Assembly: GCF_046592965.1 (NCBI RefSeq)
Contig: NZ_JBISBV010000005.1
Location: 186,001-250,000 of the forward strand
Origin: Marivita sp046592965
GTDB taxonomy: Bacteria > Pseudomonadota > Alphaproteobacteria > Rhodobacterales > Rhodobacteraceae
Length of the DNA stretch: 64,000 bases
Direction of reading: 5' to 3'
Both the position numbers and the translations under genes were made by a program. The notes below the pieces were generated by a model that was not told the origin of the DNA, ran no database searches, and saw nothing but the letters and a program-made list of their open reading frames with translations. Shown piece after piece: positions 46,591 to 54,229 of this stretch (its first letter is position 1; each line of letters opens with the position of its first letter).

Positions 46591-47512
46591 CCTCTGGCCG
46601 TTCCTTGCCGCCGAAAAGCCGCCTGAGCGCGCCCCATTGGCTGATGAAAAGCCCGCTCAGGATCAGGGCCAGCGCCAGCAAGAGGATCGGTTTGAACGGC
46701 TCTCCGAGGATGACGATGCCCAGCACGACGGACCACATCGGCACTTGGTAATTGACCAGCGACATGAACACCGGACCGGCGCTGCGAATGACCAGCACCC
46801 GCAGCAGATTGGCCCCCGCCGTCGGGAGCAATCCCAACACCGCGATGATCAGCAGGATGTTCAGCGGCGGCATTTGGGGCACGCCTTCCACGACGAACGC
46901 CGCTGGCAGCACCACCAGTGAGCCGAAGATCAGTGTTGTCGCGGCAAGCCCGAACGAGTCGATGGGCGGCAGTTTGCGCACGATGATCGAACTGATGGCG
47001 TAACACGCCGCCGCGCCAAGACAGGCAAGCCTGCCGAAGGGTTCCAGCGGGTCTCCGCTCGACGCGAAGACCTGCCCACCCAGGAGCACCGTCACACCGG
47101 CAAAGCCGACGGCAAATCCGAACACACGGCGCAGGCTCATCCGCTCTCCGGGAACAAAGACATGCGCCAGCGGCAACACCATCAACGCCACGGCTGCCAT
47201 CGACACGCCTGCAAAGCCGGATGTGACGGTCTGCTGGCCCCAGCTCAGCAGCATGAAGGGCACGGCCGAGTTCAACACGCCCGAAAGGAAGAGCGCCGTC
47301 CACGCGGTTTCCTCGGTCAGAAACACGCGCCTGCCGCGCCACATCCAGAAGGCGGTGGTCAACAGGCAGGCAAAGCCGATCCGGCCACCGGCAAGCCAGA
47401 ACGGCGTGATCCCGGTCAGGGCGATTTCGATGAACAGAAACGTCGCCCCCCAGACAAATCCGAGGGTCGCGATCATCGCCCAGTTGGCAGGTGTGATTTC
47501 GGGCGATTGCAT
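46574..47512 (-). CDS. DMT superfamily transporter (EamA domains)
   Basis: 312 aa, ten predicted spans as two EamA repeats: NWAMIATLGFVWGATFLFIE and FGRLACLGAAACYAISSIIV start the two halves; LSWGQQTVTSGFAGVSMAAV and VMSLVNYQVPMWSVV-like segments (FMSLVNYQVPMWSVVLGIVI) are typical. Substrate unknown. It is distinct in sequence from the other EamA protein in the window. The 3' end overlaps the convergent trypsin-fold gene. Confidence 0.9.
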   Translation of the reverse strand: MQSPEITPANWAMIATLGFVWGATFLFIEIALTGITPFWLAGGRIGFACLLTTAFWMWRGRRVFLTEETAWTALFLSGVLNSAVPFMLLSWGQQTVTSGFAGVSMAAVALMVLPLAHVFVPGERMSLRRVFGFAVGFAGVTVLLGGQVFASSGDPLEPFGRLACLGAAACYAISSIIVRKLPPIDSFGLAATTLIFGSLVVLPAAFVVEGVPQMPPLNILLIIAVLGLLPTAGANLLRVLVIRSAGPVFMSLVNYQVPMWSVVLGIVILGEPFKPILLLALALILSGLFISQWGALRRLFGGKERPEVTPSS

Positions 47513-47623
47513 GGGTCTTGCTTTCCTTTACGGCCGGTTTGCGACTGACGGCCGTGCGGAGCGGTTCCCATTGTTCACTGGGTTATCTCGTCACACCGTC
47601 GAAACCGATGCGCCTGCCTAACG

Positions 47624-47638
47624 TTTACTGCATGTAAA
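47624..47638. promoter_or_regulatory. Palindrome TTTAC-TGCAT-GTAAA before the 54-aa gene
   Basis: Perfect 5-bp arms around a 5-bp centre, immediately upstream of the ribosome binding site GAAGGAG (47641-47647). It could be an operator or a leader element. Short palindromes occur by chance, so this is tentative. Confidence 0.35.
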
Positions 47639-47654
47639 TTGAAGGAGACATCTC

Positions 47655-47819
47655 ATGGAATATCCCGCCGTACTCGGTCTGGTCGTTGTCATTCTGGTAG
47701 GCATCCTGGCCTTCGCCATTTATTCGCGAAAGAAAACCCACGAAAACCTCAAGAACGAGAAAGGCCCGATCAGCCCGCTCGATGCAGAGAAAAACCGGAT
47801 GAAAGATCCCAAGGTCTGA
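47655..47819 (+). CDS. 54-aa single-span membrane protein, unknown
   Basis: ATG after a strong GAAGGAG site (7-8 base spacing). MEYPAVLGLVVVILVGILAF gives an N-terminal span, followed by AIYSRKKTHENLK and a charged cytoplasmic tail ending MKDPKV. The layout (span, then Arg/Lys-rich tail) and good ribosome binding site support a real gene although it is below the usual length cut-off. The hairpin that follows supports an independent transcript. No family recognised. Confidence 0.72.
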   Translation: MEYPAVLGLVVVILVGILAFAIYSRKKTHENLKNEKGPISPLDAEKNRMKDPKV

Positions 47820-47822
47820 AAG

Positions 47823-47849
47823 GCTCCAGCCCGCAAACCGGGCCGGAGC
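47823..47849. terminator. Hairpin between the 54-aa gene and ilvC
   Basis: GCTCCAGCCCG-CAAAC-CGGGCCGGAGC: 11-bp arms with one A-C mismatch. It lies 3 bp after the small gene's stop and 12 bp beyond the ilvC stop, so it may end both convergent transcripts, though no long T run follows. Confidence 0.55.
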
Positions 47850-47861
47850 ATGTCGTAAAGG

Positions 47862-48884
47862 TCAGTTCTTTTCCTTGTCGACCATCTTGCCCGCCGAAAT
47901 CCACGGCATCATGCCGCGCAGCTTTTCACCGGTCGCTTCGATCTGGTGCTCGTCGTTGATCCGGCGCGTCGCTTTGAACGACGGCTGGCCAACGGCATTT
48001 TCCTGCATGAAATCACGCACGAACTTGCCGGTCTGGATGTCAGTCAGAACGTCCTTCATGCGCTTCTTGGTTTCGTCGTAGGGCAGGATGCGCGGACCGC
48101 TGACGTACTCGCCATATTCGGCGGTGTTCGAGATCGAGTAGTTCATGTTCGCGATGCCGCCCTCGTAGATCAGGTCGACGATCAGCTTGACCTCGTGCAG
48201 ACACTCGAAATAGGCCATTTCCGGCTCGTAGCCGGCTTCGACCAGTGTCTCGAAGCCCATGCGGATCAATTCCACCAGACCGCCACAGAGAACCGCCTGC
48301 TCGCCGAACAGATCGGTCTCGCATTCCTCGCGGAAGTTGGTCTCGATGATGCCGGACCGTCCGCCGCCGATGGCCGAGCAATAGCTGAGGCCGATTTCCA
48401 GCGCCTTGCCCGAGGCGTCGTTATGCACTGCCACAAGGCAGGGTACGCCGCCGCCCTTGGTGTATTCGCCGCGCACCGTGTGGCCCGGCCCCTTGGGCGC
48501 CATCATGATGACGTCAACGCCGGGTTTCGGCTCGATCAGGCCGAAATGCACGTTCAGGCCGTGGGCAAACGCGATTGCCGCGCCATCCTTGAGGTTGTCA
48601 TGCACGTATTTCTTGTATGTCTCGGCCTGCAACTCGTCGGGCATGGTGAACATGATCAGATCACACCAGGCCGCAGCCTCCGCGATGCCCATCACCTTGA
48701 GCCCTTCGCCTTCGGCCTTCTTGGCCGAGGCCGAGCCTTCGCGCAGCGCCACGACGACGTTTTTCGCGCCGCTGTCGCGCAGGTTCAGTGCGTGGGCGTG
48801 GCCTTGGCTGCCGTAGCCCAGAATGGCCACTTTCATGTCCTTGATCAGGTTGATGTCGCAATCGCGATCGTAATAAACGCGCAT
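47862..48884 (-). CDS. ilvC: Ketol-acid reductoisomerase (class I)
   Basis: Second step of valine/isoleucine synthesis, NADPH- and Mg-dependent. 340 aa from MRVYYDRDCDINLIKDMKVA, the class I length. Motifs: AILGYGSQGHAHALNLRDSG (NADPH loop), MMAPKGPGHTVRGEY, GIIETNFREECETDLFGEQA and NTAEYGEYVSGPRI. The ATG at 48953 adds a non-homologous leader. It is divergent from two Lrp/AsnC genes across a 134-bp gap, so control by one of them is plausible. Confidence 0.96.
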   Translation of the reverse strand: MRVYYDRDCDINLIKDMKVAILGYGSQGHAHALNLRDSGAKNVVVALREGSASAKKAEGEGLKVMGIAEAAAWCDLIMFTMPDELQAETYKKYVHDNLKDGAAIAFAHGLNVHFGLIEPKPGVDVIMMAPKGPGHTVRGEYTKGGGVPCLVAVHNDASGKALEIGLSYCSAIGGGRSGIIETNFREECETDLFGEQAVLCGGLVELIRMGFETLVEAGYEPEMAYFECLHEVKLIVDLIYEGGIANMNYSISNTAEYGEYVSGPRILPYDETKKRMKDVLTDIQTGKFVRDFMQENAVGQPSFKATRRINDEHQIEATGEKLRGMMPWISAGKMVDKEKN

Positions 48885-48990
48885 CTCAGTCACCTCGTTT
48901 TGGCGTTTCCATTGCGGTGCAGCATAGGGAGATATGTCGCGTGAGGGCTGCAAACTTCATTCCGTTTGGCCGATCTATGGGGATTTCATT

Positions 48991-49013
48991 CTTCATTGGC
49001 AGAGTTTATGAAG
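48991..49013. promoter_or_regulatory. Inverted repeat before the first Lrp gene
   Basis: CTTCAT-N11-ATGAAG with AT-rich flanks (further TTTCAT on both sides), 5 bp before the start codon at 49019 and about 110 bp from the ilvC start. Its size and place fit an Lrp-type autoregulatory site; binding is inferred only. Confidence 0.45.
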
Positions 49014-49018
49014 ATTTC

Positions 49019-49474
49019 ATGTTGGATTCGACCGACCTCCGTATTCTGCGCCAGTTTCAGGCGGCGCCCGACAGCCCCAGCGCGGATCTGGCCGATCGTG
49101 CAGGCGTCACCCCGACAACCCTGGCGCGCCGACTCGAGCGGATGCGGGAGGCGGGCGTGATCCGTGCGGTGCGCGCGGTGATTGACTGGCACGTCTTGGG
49201 ATATTCGGTCGAGGTGTCGTTGCGCGTCACCCTCGACAAGACGCAACCGCGTGCGTTCGACGAGTTCCTTGCCGCGGCGCGTGGCGTGCCCGAGGTGATC
49301 GAGATGCAGACGTTTCTCGGACAGGTCGATGCCCGTCTCTCGGTCATCGCGCGTGACATGCCGCATTACCAGCAGGTCTATCGGGACAAGCTTCTGACCC
49401 TGCCGCATATCGCCGACATCGAGGCATTGATGCATGTTGCGCGGGTGAAATTCGACGAAACTCTGCCGTTATGA
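49019..49474 (+). CDS. Lrp/AsnC family transcriptional regulator (first of tandem pair)
   Basis: 151 aa: helix-turn-helix (LDSTDLRILRQFQAAPDSPS; DLADRAGVTPTTLARRLERM) in the first 60 residues and a RAM/AsnC effector-binding domain (ARGVPEVIEMQTFLGQVDAR; LLTLPHIADIEALMHV). Such regulators form dimers to octamers and respond to amino acids. ATG at 49019 chosen over an in-frame start at 48917 that would place the inverted repeat inside the gene. The stop overlaps the next gene's start (ATGA). Confidence 0.92.
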   Translation: MLDSTDLRILRQFQAAPDSPSADLADRAGVTPTTLARRLERMREAGVIRAVRAVIDWHVLGYSVEVSLRVTLDKTQPRAFDEFLAAARGVPEVIEMQTFLGQVDARLSVIARDMPHYQQVYRDKLLTLPHIADIEALMHVARVKFDETLPL

Positions 49475-49929
49475 TCGACCTTGATGACATGGACCGTGCG
49501 ATGATCCGCATCGTGGCGCAGGATGCGCTCATCAGCGCGGGCGCTTTGGGCCGGCAACTCGGCCTGTCGCAACCCGCTGCATGGCGCAGGCTCAAGCGGC
49601 TTAGGGATGCAGGCGTCTTTCGCGGCCGGCGTCTGGATCTTGATGCGCAGGCGCTCGGGTTTGGCGTGACAGTGTTTCTGGGCGTCAAGATCGCCACCAA
49701 GGGGCGCGTCAGTCTCGATGATTTCGAGCGCGCGGTGAGCGCGATTCCCGAAGTACAGACGGTCGAGCATGTGTTGGGAGCGTATGATTACCGCCTGCGC
49801 GTCGTTGCCCGCGACATCGCGGATTTCGAACGCGTCCTGCGGCGGCGCATCATGACTTTGCCGGGCGTCGGCAACATTGATGCCAATGTCCTGCTGTCCG
49901 AAGAGCGCCTTTTGGGTCCGATCGGATAG
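49471..49929 (+). CDS. Lrp/AsnC family transcriptional regulator (second of tandem pair)
   Basis: 152 aa with the same layout as its neighbour: helix-turn-helix (LDDMDRAMIRIVAQDALISA; LGRQLGLSQPAAWRRLKRLR) and AsnC effector domain (VSAIPEVQTVEHVLGAYDYR; IMTLPGVGNIDANVLL). The ATGA overlap with the first gene implies balanced synthesis, so a mixed oligomer is possible. An aminotransferase gene follows 75 bp downstream and may belong to the same response. Confidence 0.92.
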   Translation: MIDLDDMDRAMIRIVAQDALISAGALGRQLGLSQPAAWRRLKRLRDAGVFRGRRLDLDAQALGFGVTVFLGVKIATKGRVSLDDFERAVSAIPEVQTVEHVLGAYDYRLRVVARDIADFERVLRRRIMTLPGVGNIDANVLLSEERLLGPIG

Positions 49930-50004
49930 CGGACTGCGTCCAAACAGCCTTTGCCAATCGCGCGCGGGCGCGTTACCTCAGAAGCAACTCAAGGAGGTTT
50001 GCCC

Positions 50005-51129
50005 ATGGCGTTGCTCGACACTGTAGACCCGGACGGTCTCGAAGAATTCTCGGTCGTGTTCACCGACCGCTCTCTCAATCACATGTCCAAGACCTTTCAA
50101 ACCGTCATGACGGACATTTCGTCAATGCTGAAAGAGGTCTATAACGCCGACGCCGTGGTGCTGGTGCCGGGTGGCGGCAGCTACGGCATGGAAGCGGTGG
50201 CGCGTCAGTTCGGGCAGGGGGCAAAGGCGCTGATCGTGCGCAACGGCTGGTTCTCCTATCGCTGGACGCAGATTTTCGACATGGGCCAGTTCGGTGGCGA
50301 AACGATCGCGATGAAGGCGCGCCAGACCGGCAACGACGTGTTCGCGCCCTTCGCGCCCGCACCCATCCAAGAGGTGACAGCCCGCATCCGTGAGGAAAAA
50401 CCCGACATCGTCTTTGCGCCCCACGTCGAAACCAGCGCCGGTATCATCCTGCCGGATGACTACCTGACCGAACTGGCGAGCGCTGCGCATGACGTGGGCG
50501 CGTTGATGGTGCTGGATTGCATCGCGTCCGGCTGCGCCTGGGTCGATATGAAGGCGACCGGCGTCGACGTTCTGATCTCCGCACCGCAAAAGGGATGGTC
50601 GGCCAGCCCCAGTGCCGGTCTGGTCATGCTGTCCGAACGCGCCATCGCGCGGCTGGAGGATACCACGTCAAACAGCTTTGTCACCGATCTGAAAAAATGG
50701 CACCAGATCATGCAGGCTTATGAAAACGGCGGCCACGCCTATCACGCCACCATGCCCACCGATGCCTTGCGCAACTTCCGCGACACGATGCTGGAAACCC
50801 ATGAATACGGGTTCGAAAAGCTGCGCGATGCGCAATGGGCTCTGGGCAATGCGGTGCGGGCCGAGCTGAAAAAGCACGGCGTTCAATCGGTCGCCGCCGA
50901 CGGGTTCGGTGCGCCGGGTGTGGTGGTCAGCTATACGCAGGATCCCGAGGTGCAATCGGGCCGTGCCTTCGCCGCGCGCGGGATGCAGATTGCCGCAGGC
51001 GTGCCGCTGCAATGCGATGAGCCGCCCGAGTTCTCGACCTTCCGTCTGGGCCTTTTCGGGCTCGACAAGCTTTATGATGTGGACGGGACTGTTGAACGCC
51101 TGAAAGCTGTCCTCGACGACGTGCTTTAA
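50005..51129 (+). CDS. Class V aminotransferase (alanine--glyoxylate/serine--pyruvate type)
   Basis: 374 aa PLP enzyme from MALLDTVDPDGLEEFSVVFT, with the strong ribosome binding site AAGGAGGT. Fold type I features: VPGGGSYGMEAVARQFG, HVETSAGIILPDDYLTELAS, DCIASGCAWVDMKATGVD and the PLP lysine in SAPQKGWSASPSAGLVML. The amino donor and acceptor are not determined. It ends in a strong terminator and follows the two Lrp genes, consistent with amino-acid-responsive control. Confidence 0.9.
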   Translation: MALLDTVDPDGLEEFSVVFTDRSLNHMSKTFQTVMTDISSMLKEVYNADAVVLVPGGGSYGMEAVARQFGQGAKALIVRNGWFSYRWTQIFDMGQFGGETIAMKARQTGNDVFAPFAPAPIQEVTARIREEKPDIVFAPHVETSAGIILPDDYLTELASAAHDVGALMVLDCIASGCAWVDMKATGVDVLISAPQKGWSASPSAGLVMLSERAIARLEDTTSNSFVTDLKKWHQIMQAYENGGHAYHATMPTDALRNFRDTMLETHEYGFEKLRDAQWALGNAVRAELKKHGVQSVAADGFGAPGVVVSYTQDPEVQSGRAFAARGMQIAAGVPLQCDEPPEFSTFRLGLFGLDKLYDVDGTVERLKAVLDDVL

Positions 51130-51173
51130 GGTCGCGTCACGGCGCTGCCGGATTTGAGTGTTGGAAAAATAAG

Positions 51174-51205
51174 AAGCCGGAGACTGCACAGCGTCTCCGG
51201 CTTTT
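51174..51205 (+). terminator. Rho-independent terminator after the aminotransferase gene
   Basis: Perfect 11-bp stem AAGCCGGAGAC / GTCTCCGGCTT, loop TGCACAGC, followed by TTCTTC. It lies 45 bp after the stop and before the convergent DnaJ-like gene. Confidence 0.9.
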
Positions 51206-51266
51206 CTTCGACATGACTATGCAATCACCGCTCGGGGCACTCGCACTCCGGAACCCTTCATTGCGC

Positions 51267-51899
51267 TTACTTGAAGTTCCGGCTTTCCTTGATCTGGTCC
51301 CAGGCCCAGACCACCTCTTGCAACTGTTCTTCCTGGCTGCGGTCGCCGCCATTCATATCCGGATGCAGCACCTTGATCAGCGCCTTGTACGCCTTTCGCA
51401 CCTCGGCCTTCGACCACGTGTCCTTGGCGTCAAGTATCTCGACCGCGCGCCGTTCGGTTGGGGGCAGCCGTTTGGTGATCCCCGATCCACCGCCAGTCTT
51501 GCCGGGATTGCGCGTCGCGTTTTCGCCCAGCACCTGATGCGGGTCTTCGATGCCCAACCGGGCCCAGGCCTTGGCTTCGGGATCGCGGAAATCCTTGGTG
51601 CGCCGCTCCCACACCTTGTCCGAGGTCATCTGCGCGTTCATCTCGGCTTCGGTCTTGCCATCGAAAAAGTTCCACTTGAGATTGTACTCGCGCACATGCT
51701 CCTGGCAGAACCAGAAGTAATCGTCGAGCACGTCCGGCGCCTTGGGGGCGCGGAACTTGCCGGGCTGCTGGCAGCCTTCGTGGTCACACAGCCGAACCGA
51801 CGTTTCGGACGCGCCGGACATGCCCCGGCGACCGCGCGGATTCTTCTTCTTTGCCGACCTGATCGACATGTCAAAACCAAAGGGATCTGATTTGCTCAT
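51267..51899 (-). CDS. DnaJ-domain protein with C-terminal J domain
   Basis: 210 aa. The J domain is at the C-terminus (about 150-208): VEILDAKDTWSKAEVRKAYK then ALIKVLHPDMNGGD with the HPD motif that stimulates DnaK. The N-terminal part has CDHEGCQQPGKFRAPKAP and FWFCQEHVREYNLKWNFFDG, a Cys-rich pair that might bind metal. It is not DnaJ itself (no G/F region or zinc repeats). Start MSKSDPFGFD chosen over the ATG at 51929. Divergent from the BolA gene by 76 bp. Confidence 0.88.
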   Translation of the reverse strand: MSKSDPFGFDMSIRSAKKKNPRGRRGMSGASETSVRLCDHEGCQQPGKFRAPKAPDVLDDYFWFCQEHVREYNLKWNFFDGKTEAEMNAQMTSDKVWERRTKDFRDPEAKAWARLGIEDPHQVLGENATRNPGKTGGGSGITKRLPPTERRAVEILDAKDTWSKAEVRKAYKALIKVLHPDMNGGDRSQEEQLQEVVWAWDQIKESRNFK

Positions 51900-51975
51900 A
51901 ACACTGCCTTTTCGACTCGAAGGCGACACTGTAGACGACCGGGGGGGAGAGTTAAAAGGGTAGGGCCGAAAAAAG

Positions 51976-52233
51976 ATGTCGCGAACAGAACAAATTGAAG
52001 AACGTCTTCGCCACGCATTGTCGCCGCGAGAGCTGGTGGTGCATGACGACAGCGAAAGCCATCGGGGCCACGCCGGATATCAAGAGGGTGGCGAGAGCCA
52101 TTTCACGGTCAAGATCCGCGCCGAGGCCTTTGCCGGTCAATCGCGGATCGCGCGTCACCGGATGGTGCATCGCGCCCTCGGGCCCGATCTTGTCGCCGCG
52201 ATCCACGCGCTGTCACTGGACCTCGACGCTTAA
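51976..52233 (+). CDS. BolA family protein
   Basis: 85 aa. Family pattern: RLRHALSPRELVVHDDSESH, RGHAGYQEGGESHFTVKIRA and RHRMVHRALG, with the conserved His that helps bind a 2Fe-2S cluster with a monothiol glutaredoxin. Role: Fe-S trafficking or iron-linked regulation. The monothiol glutaredoxin gene is not adjacent in this window. It is convergent with the DUF4177-like gene, 9 bp apart. Confidence 0.92.
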   Translation: MSRTEQIEERLRHALSPRELVVHDDSESHRGHAGYQEGGESHFTVKIRAEAFAGQSRIARHRMVHRALGPDLVAAIHALSLDLDA

Positions 52234-52242
52234 CTCAATACG

Positions 52243-52623
52243 TCAGGCGGGGCGCGTCTCTTCGGTGCCTTCCTCATAGGGTATGTCATCGGCGGAGTTA
52301 TCCGTCGTTGGCTTTACCGGCGGCGCGGGCGGCGTCAGCACCGGTTCGCGCCGCTGCGGCGCAGGTGCCTCTGTCTCGTCGCTTTCGCGCAATGCCCGGC
52401 GAAACACCAGCAGCGTGCGCCATTGGGTGATCGTTCCGGTCAGCCCCTGCCGCTCTTCGGAGGGCAACACGTCGGAGCGGTGATAGGTCCAGCCTTGCAC
52501 CGCCAGCTCGTTGATGGCCTGCTCGATCCCCAGCGCGAACCGGTCCTCCGGCGCCTTGACGCCTTTTGCCTTGATGCCCTTCGTCGGGGCGGGGATGACC
52601 TTGTATTCGAAGACGTCCGTCAT
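52243..52623 (-). CDS. DUF4177-like protein downstream of gatB
   Basis: 126 aa. The first 75 residues (FEYKVIPAPTKGIKAKGVKA; IEQAINELAVQGWTYHRSDV) match the DUF4177 pattern of a small alpha/beta protein with W-E/T-Y; the remainder is Pro/Glu-rich and probably disordered. It starts 7 bp after the gatB stop, so it is co-transcribed. The function is unknown; an ATG one codon earlier (52626) is equally possible. Confidence 0.75.
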   Translation of the reverse strand: MTDVFEYKVIPAPTKGIKAKGVKAPEDRFALGIEQAINELAVQGWTYHRSDVLPSEERQGLTGTITQWRTLLVFRRALRESDETEAPAPQRREPVLTPPAPPVKPTTDNSADDIPYEEGTEETRPA

Positions 52624-52630
52624 CACGCTC

Positions 52631-54145
52631 TCAAAGCCCCAGTTTCGCGGTCACGATCTGGTTGACCGCCGCCGGGTTGGCCTTGCCGCCTGTCGCCTTC
52701 ATCACCTGACCGACGAACCAGCCGGCGAGTTTGGGGTTCTGCTTGGCTTTCTCGACCTGCGCGGGGTTGGCGGCGATGATCTCGTCAACGGCGGTCTCGA
52801 TGGCGCCTGTGTCGGTCACCTGCTTCATGCCGCGATCCTCGACGATCTGCGCCGGATCACCACCTTCGGTGTAGACGATCTCGAACAGATCCTTGGCGAT
52901 CTTGCCGGAGATGTCGCCGTTTTTGATCAACGAGATGATACCAGCCAGTTGGGCCGGAGACACCGGGCTTTGCGTGATGTCGTGGTCTTCCTTCTTGAGC
53001 CGACCGAACAATTCGTTGATGACCCAGTTCGCCGCCAGCTTGCCGTCGCCGCAGGTGCTGACGACCTCTTCGAAATATCCCGCATTTGCGGTATCGGCCG
53101 TCAGAACGTCGGCATCGTATTCCGAGAGACCGAACTCCGTGACAAACCGCGCCTTCTTCTCATCCGGCAATTCCGGCAATGATGCCGCGATCTCGTCCAC
53201 CCAGGACTGCTCGATCTCCAGCGGCATCAGGTCGGGGCAGGGGAAGTAACGGTAATCATGCGCCTCTTCCTTGCTCCGCATCGAGCGGGTCTCGTTCTTG
53301 TCGGGGTCGTAGAGCCGGGTTTCCTGATCGACCGATCCGCCGTTTTCCAGAATCGCGATCTGGCGACGGGCTTCAAAATCGATGGCCATCTGGATGAAGC
53401 GCATGGAGTTCATGTTCTTGATCTCGCAGCGCGTGCCGAGATGCGAGAAATCCTGCGTTTCCTGGTATTTTTCGTACTGCCCCGGACGGCAGACCGACAC
53501 GTTGACATCGGCGCGCAGGTTGCCGTTTTGCATGTTGCCGTCGCAGGTGCCGAGATAGCGCAGGATCTGGCGCAGCTTGACGACATACGCCGCCGCTTCC
53601 TCGGGGCCGCGAATGTCGGGGCGGCTCACGATCTCCATCAGCGCGACGCCGGTGCGGTTGAGATCGACGAAGCTCATGGTCGGGTCCATGTCGTGGATCG
53701 ACTTGCCGGCGTCCTGTTCGATGTGAATCCGCTCGATCCGCACACGCCGCGCGATGCCCGGTTCCATGTCGACGATCACTTCTCCTTCGCCGACGATGGG
53801 ATGATAGAGCTGGCTGATCTGGTAGCCTTGCGGCAGGTCGGGATAAAAGTAGTTCTTGCGATCAAACGCGCTCACCAGGTTGATCTCGGCCTTCAGGCCA
53901 AGCCCTGTGCGCACCGCCTGTTCGACGCAGAATTCATTGATGACCGGCAGCATGCCCGGCATGGCCGCGTCCACGAATGCGACGTTCGAATTGGGCTCGG
54001 CACCGAATTTGGTGGATGCGCCAGAGAACAGCTTGGCTTTGGACGCGACCTGCGCGTGCACTTCCATCCCGATGACGAGTTCCCAATCGTGCTTGGCCCC
54101 GGCGATGACCTTGGGTTTCGGTGTCTCAAAGCTCAGGTCCAGCAT
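52631..54145 (-). CDS. gatB: Asp-tRNA(Asn)/Glu-tRNA(Gln) amidotransferase subunit B
   Basis: Subunit of GatCAB, which converts mischarged Glu-tRNA(Gln) and Asp-tRNA(Asn) by transamidation. 504 aa: core with WELVIGMEVHAQVASKAKLF, FDRKNYFYPDLPQGYQISQL, DLNRTGVALMEIVSRPDIRG and DYRYFPCPDLMPLEI, then the helical tail and YqeY-like domain (NPKLAGWFVGQVMKATGGKA). gatA and gatC are not adjacent in the window. Normal length. Confidence 0.96.
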   Translation of the reverse strand: MLDLSFETPKPKVIAGAKHDWELVIGMEVHAQVASKAKLFSGASTKFGAEPNSNVAFVDAAMPGMLPVINEFCVEQAVRTGLGLKAEINLVSAFDRKNYFYPDLPQGYQISQLYHPIVGEGEVIVDMEPGIARRVRIERIHIEQDAGKSIHDMDPTMSFVDLNRTGVALMEIVSRPDIRGPEEAAAYVVKLRQILRYLGTCDGNMQNGNLRADVNVSVCRPGQYEKYQETQDFSHLGTRCEIKNMNSMRFIQMAIDFEARRQIAILENGGSVDQETRLYDPDKNETRSMRSKEEAHDYRYFPCPDLMPLEIEQSWVDEIAASLPELPDEKKARFVTEFGLSEYDADVLTADTANAGYFEEVVSTCGDGKLAANWVINELFGRLKKEDHDITQSPVSPAQLAGIISLIKNGDISGKIAKDLFEIVYTEGGDPAQIVEDRGMKQVTDTGAIETAVDEIIAANPAQVEKAKQNPKLAGWFVGQVMKATGGKANPAAVNQIVTAKLGL

Positions 54146-54229
54146 GGCAAATCCTCTTGGCGCGAACGGGCCGTGGAATACGCCAGAGGGGGGCAGGGGG
54201 CAAGGGGCCGTGTGGCGGTCGGCGCAGGA

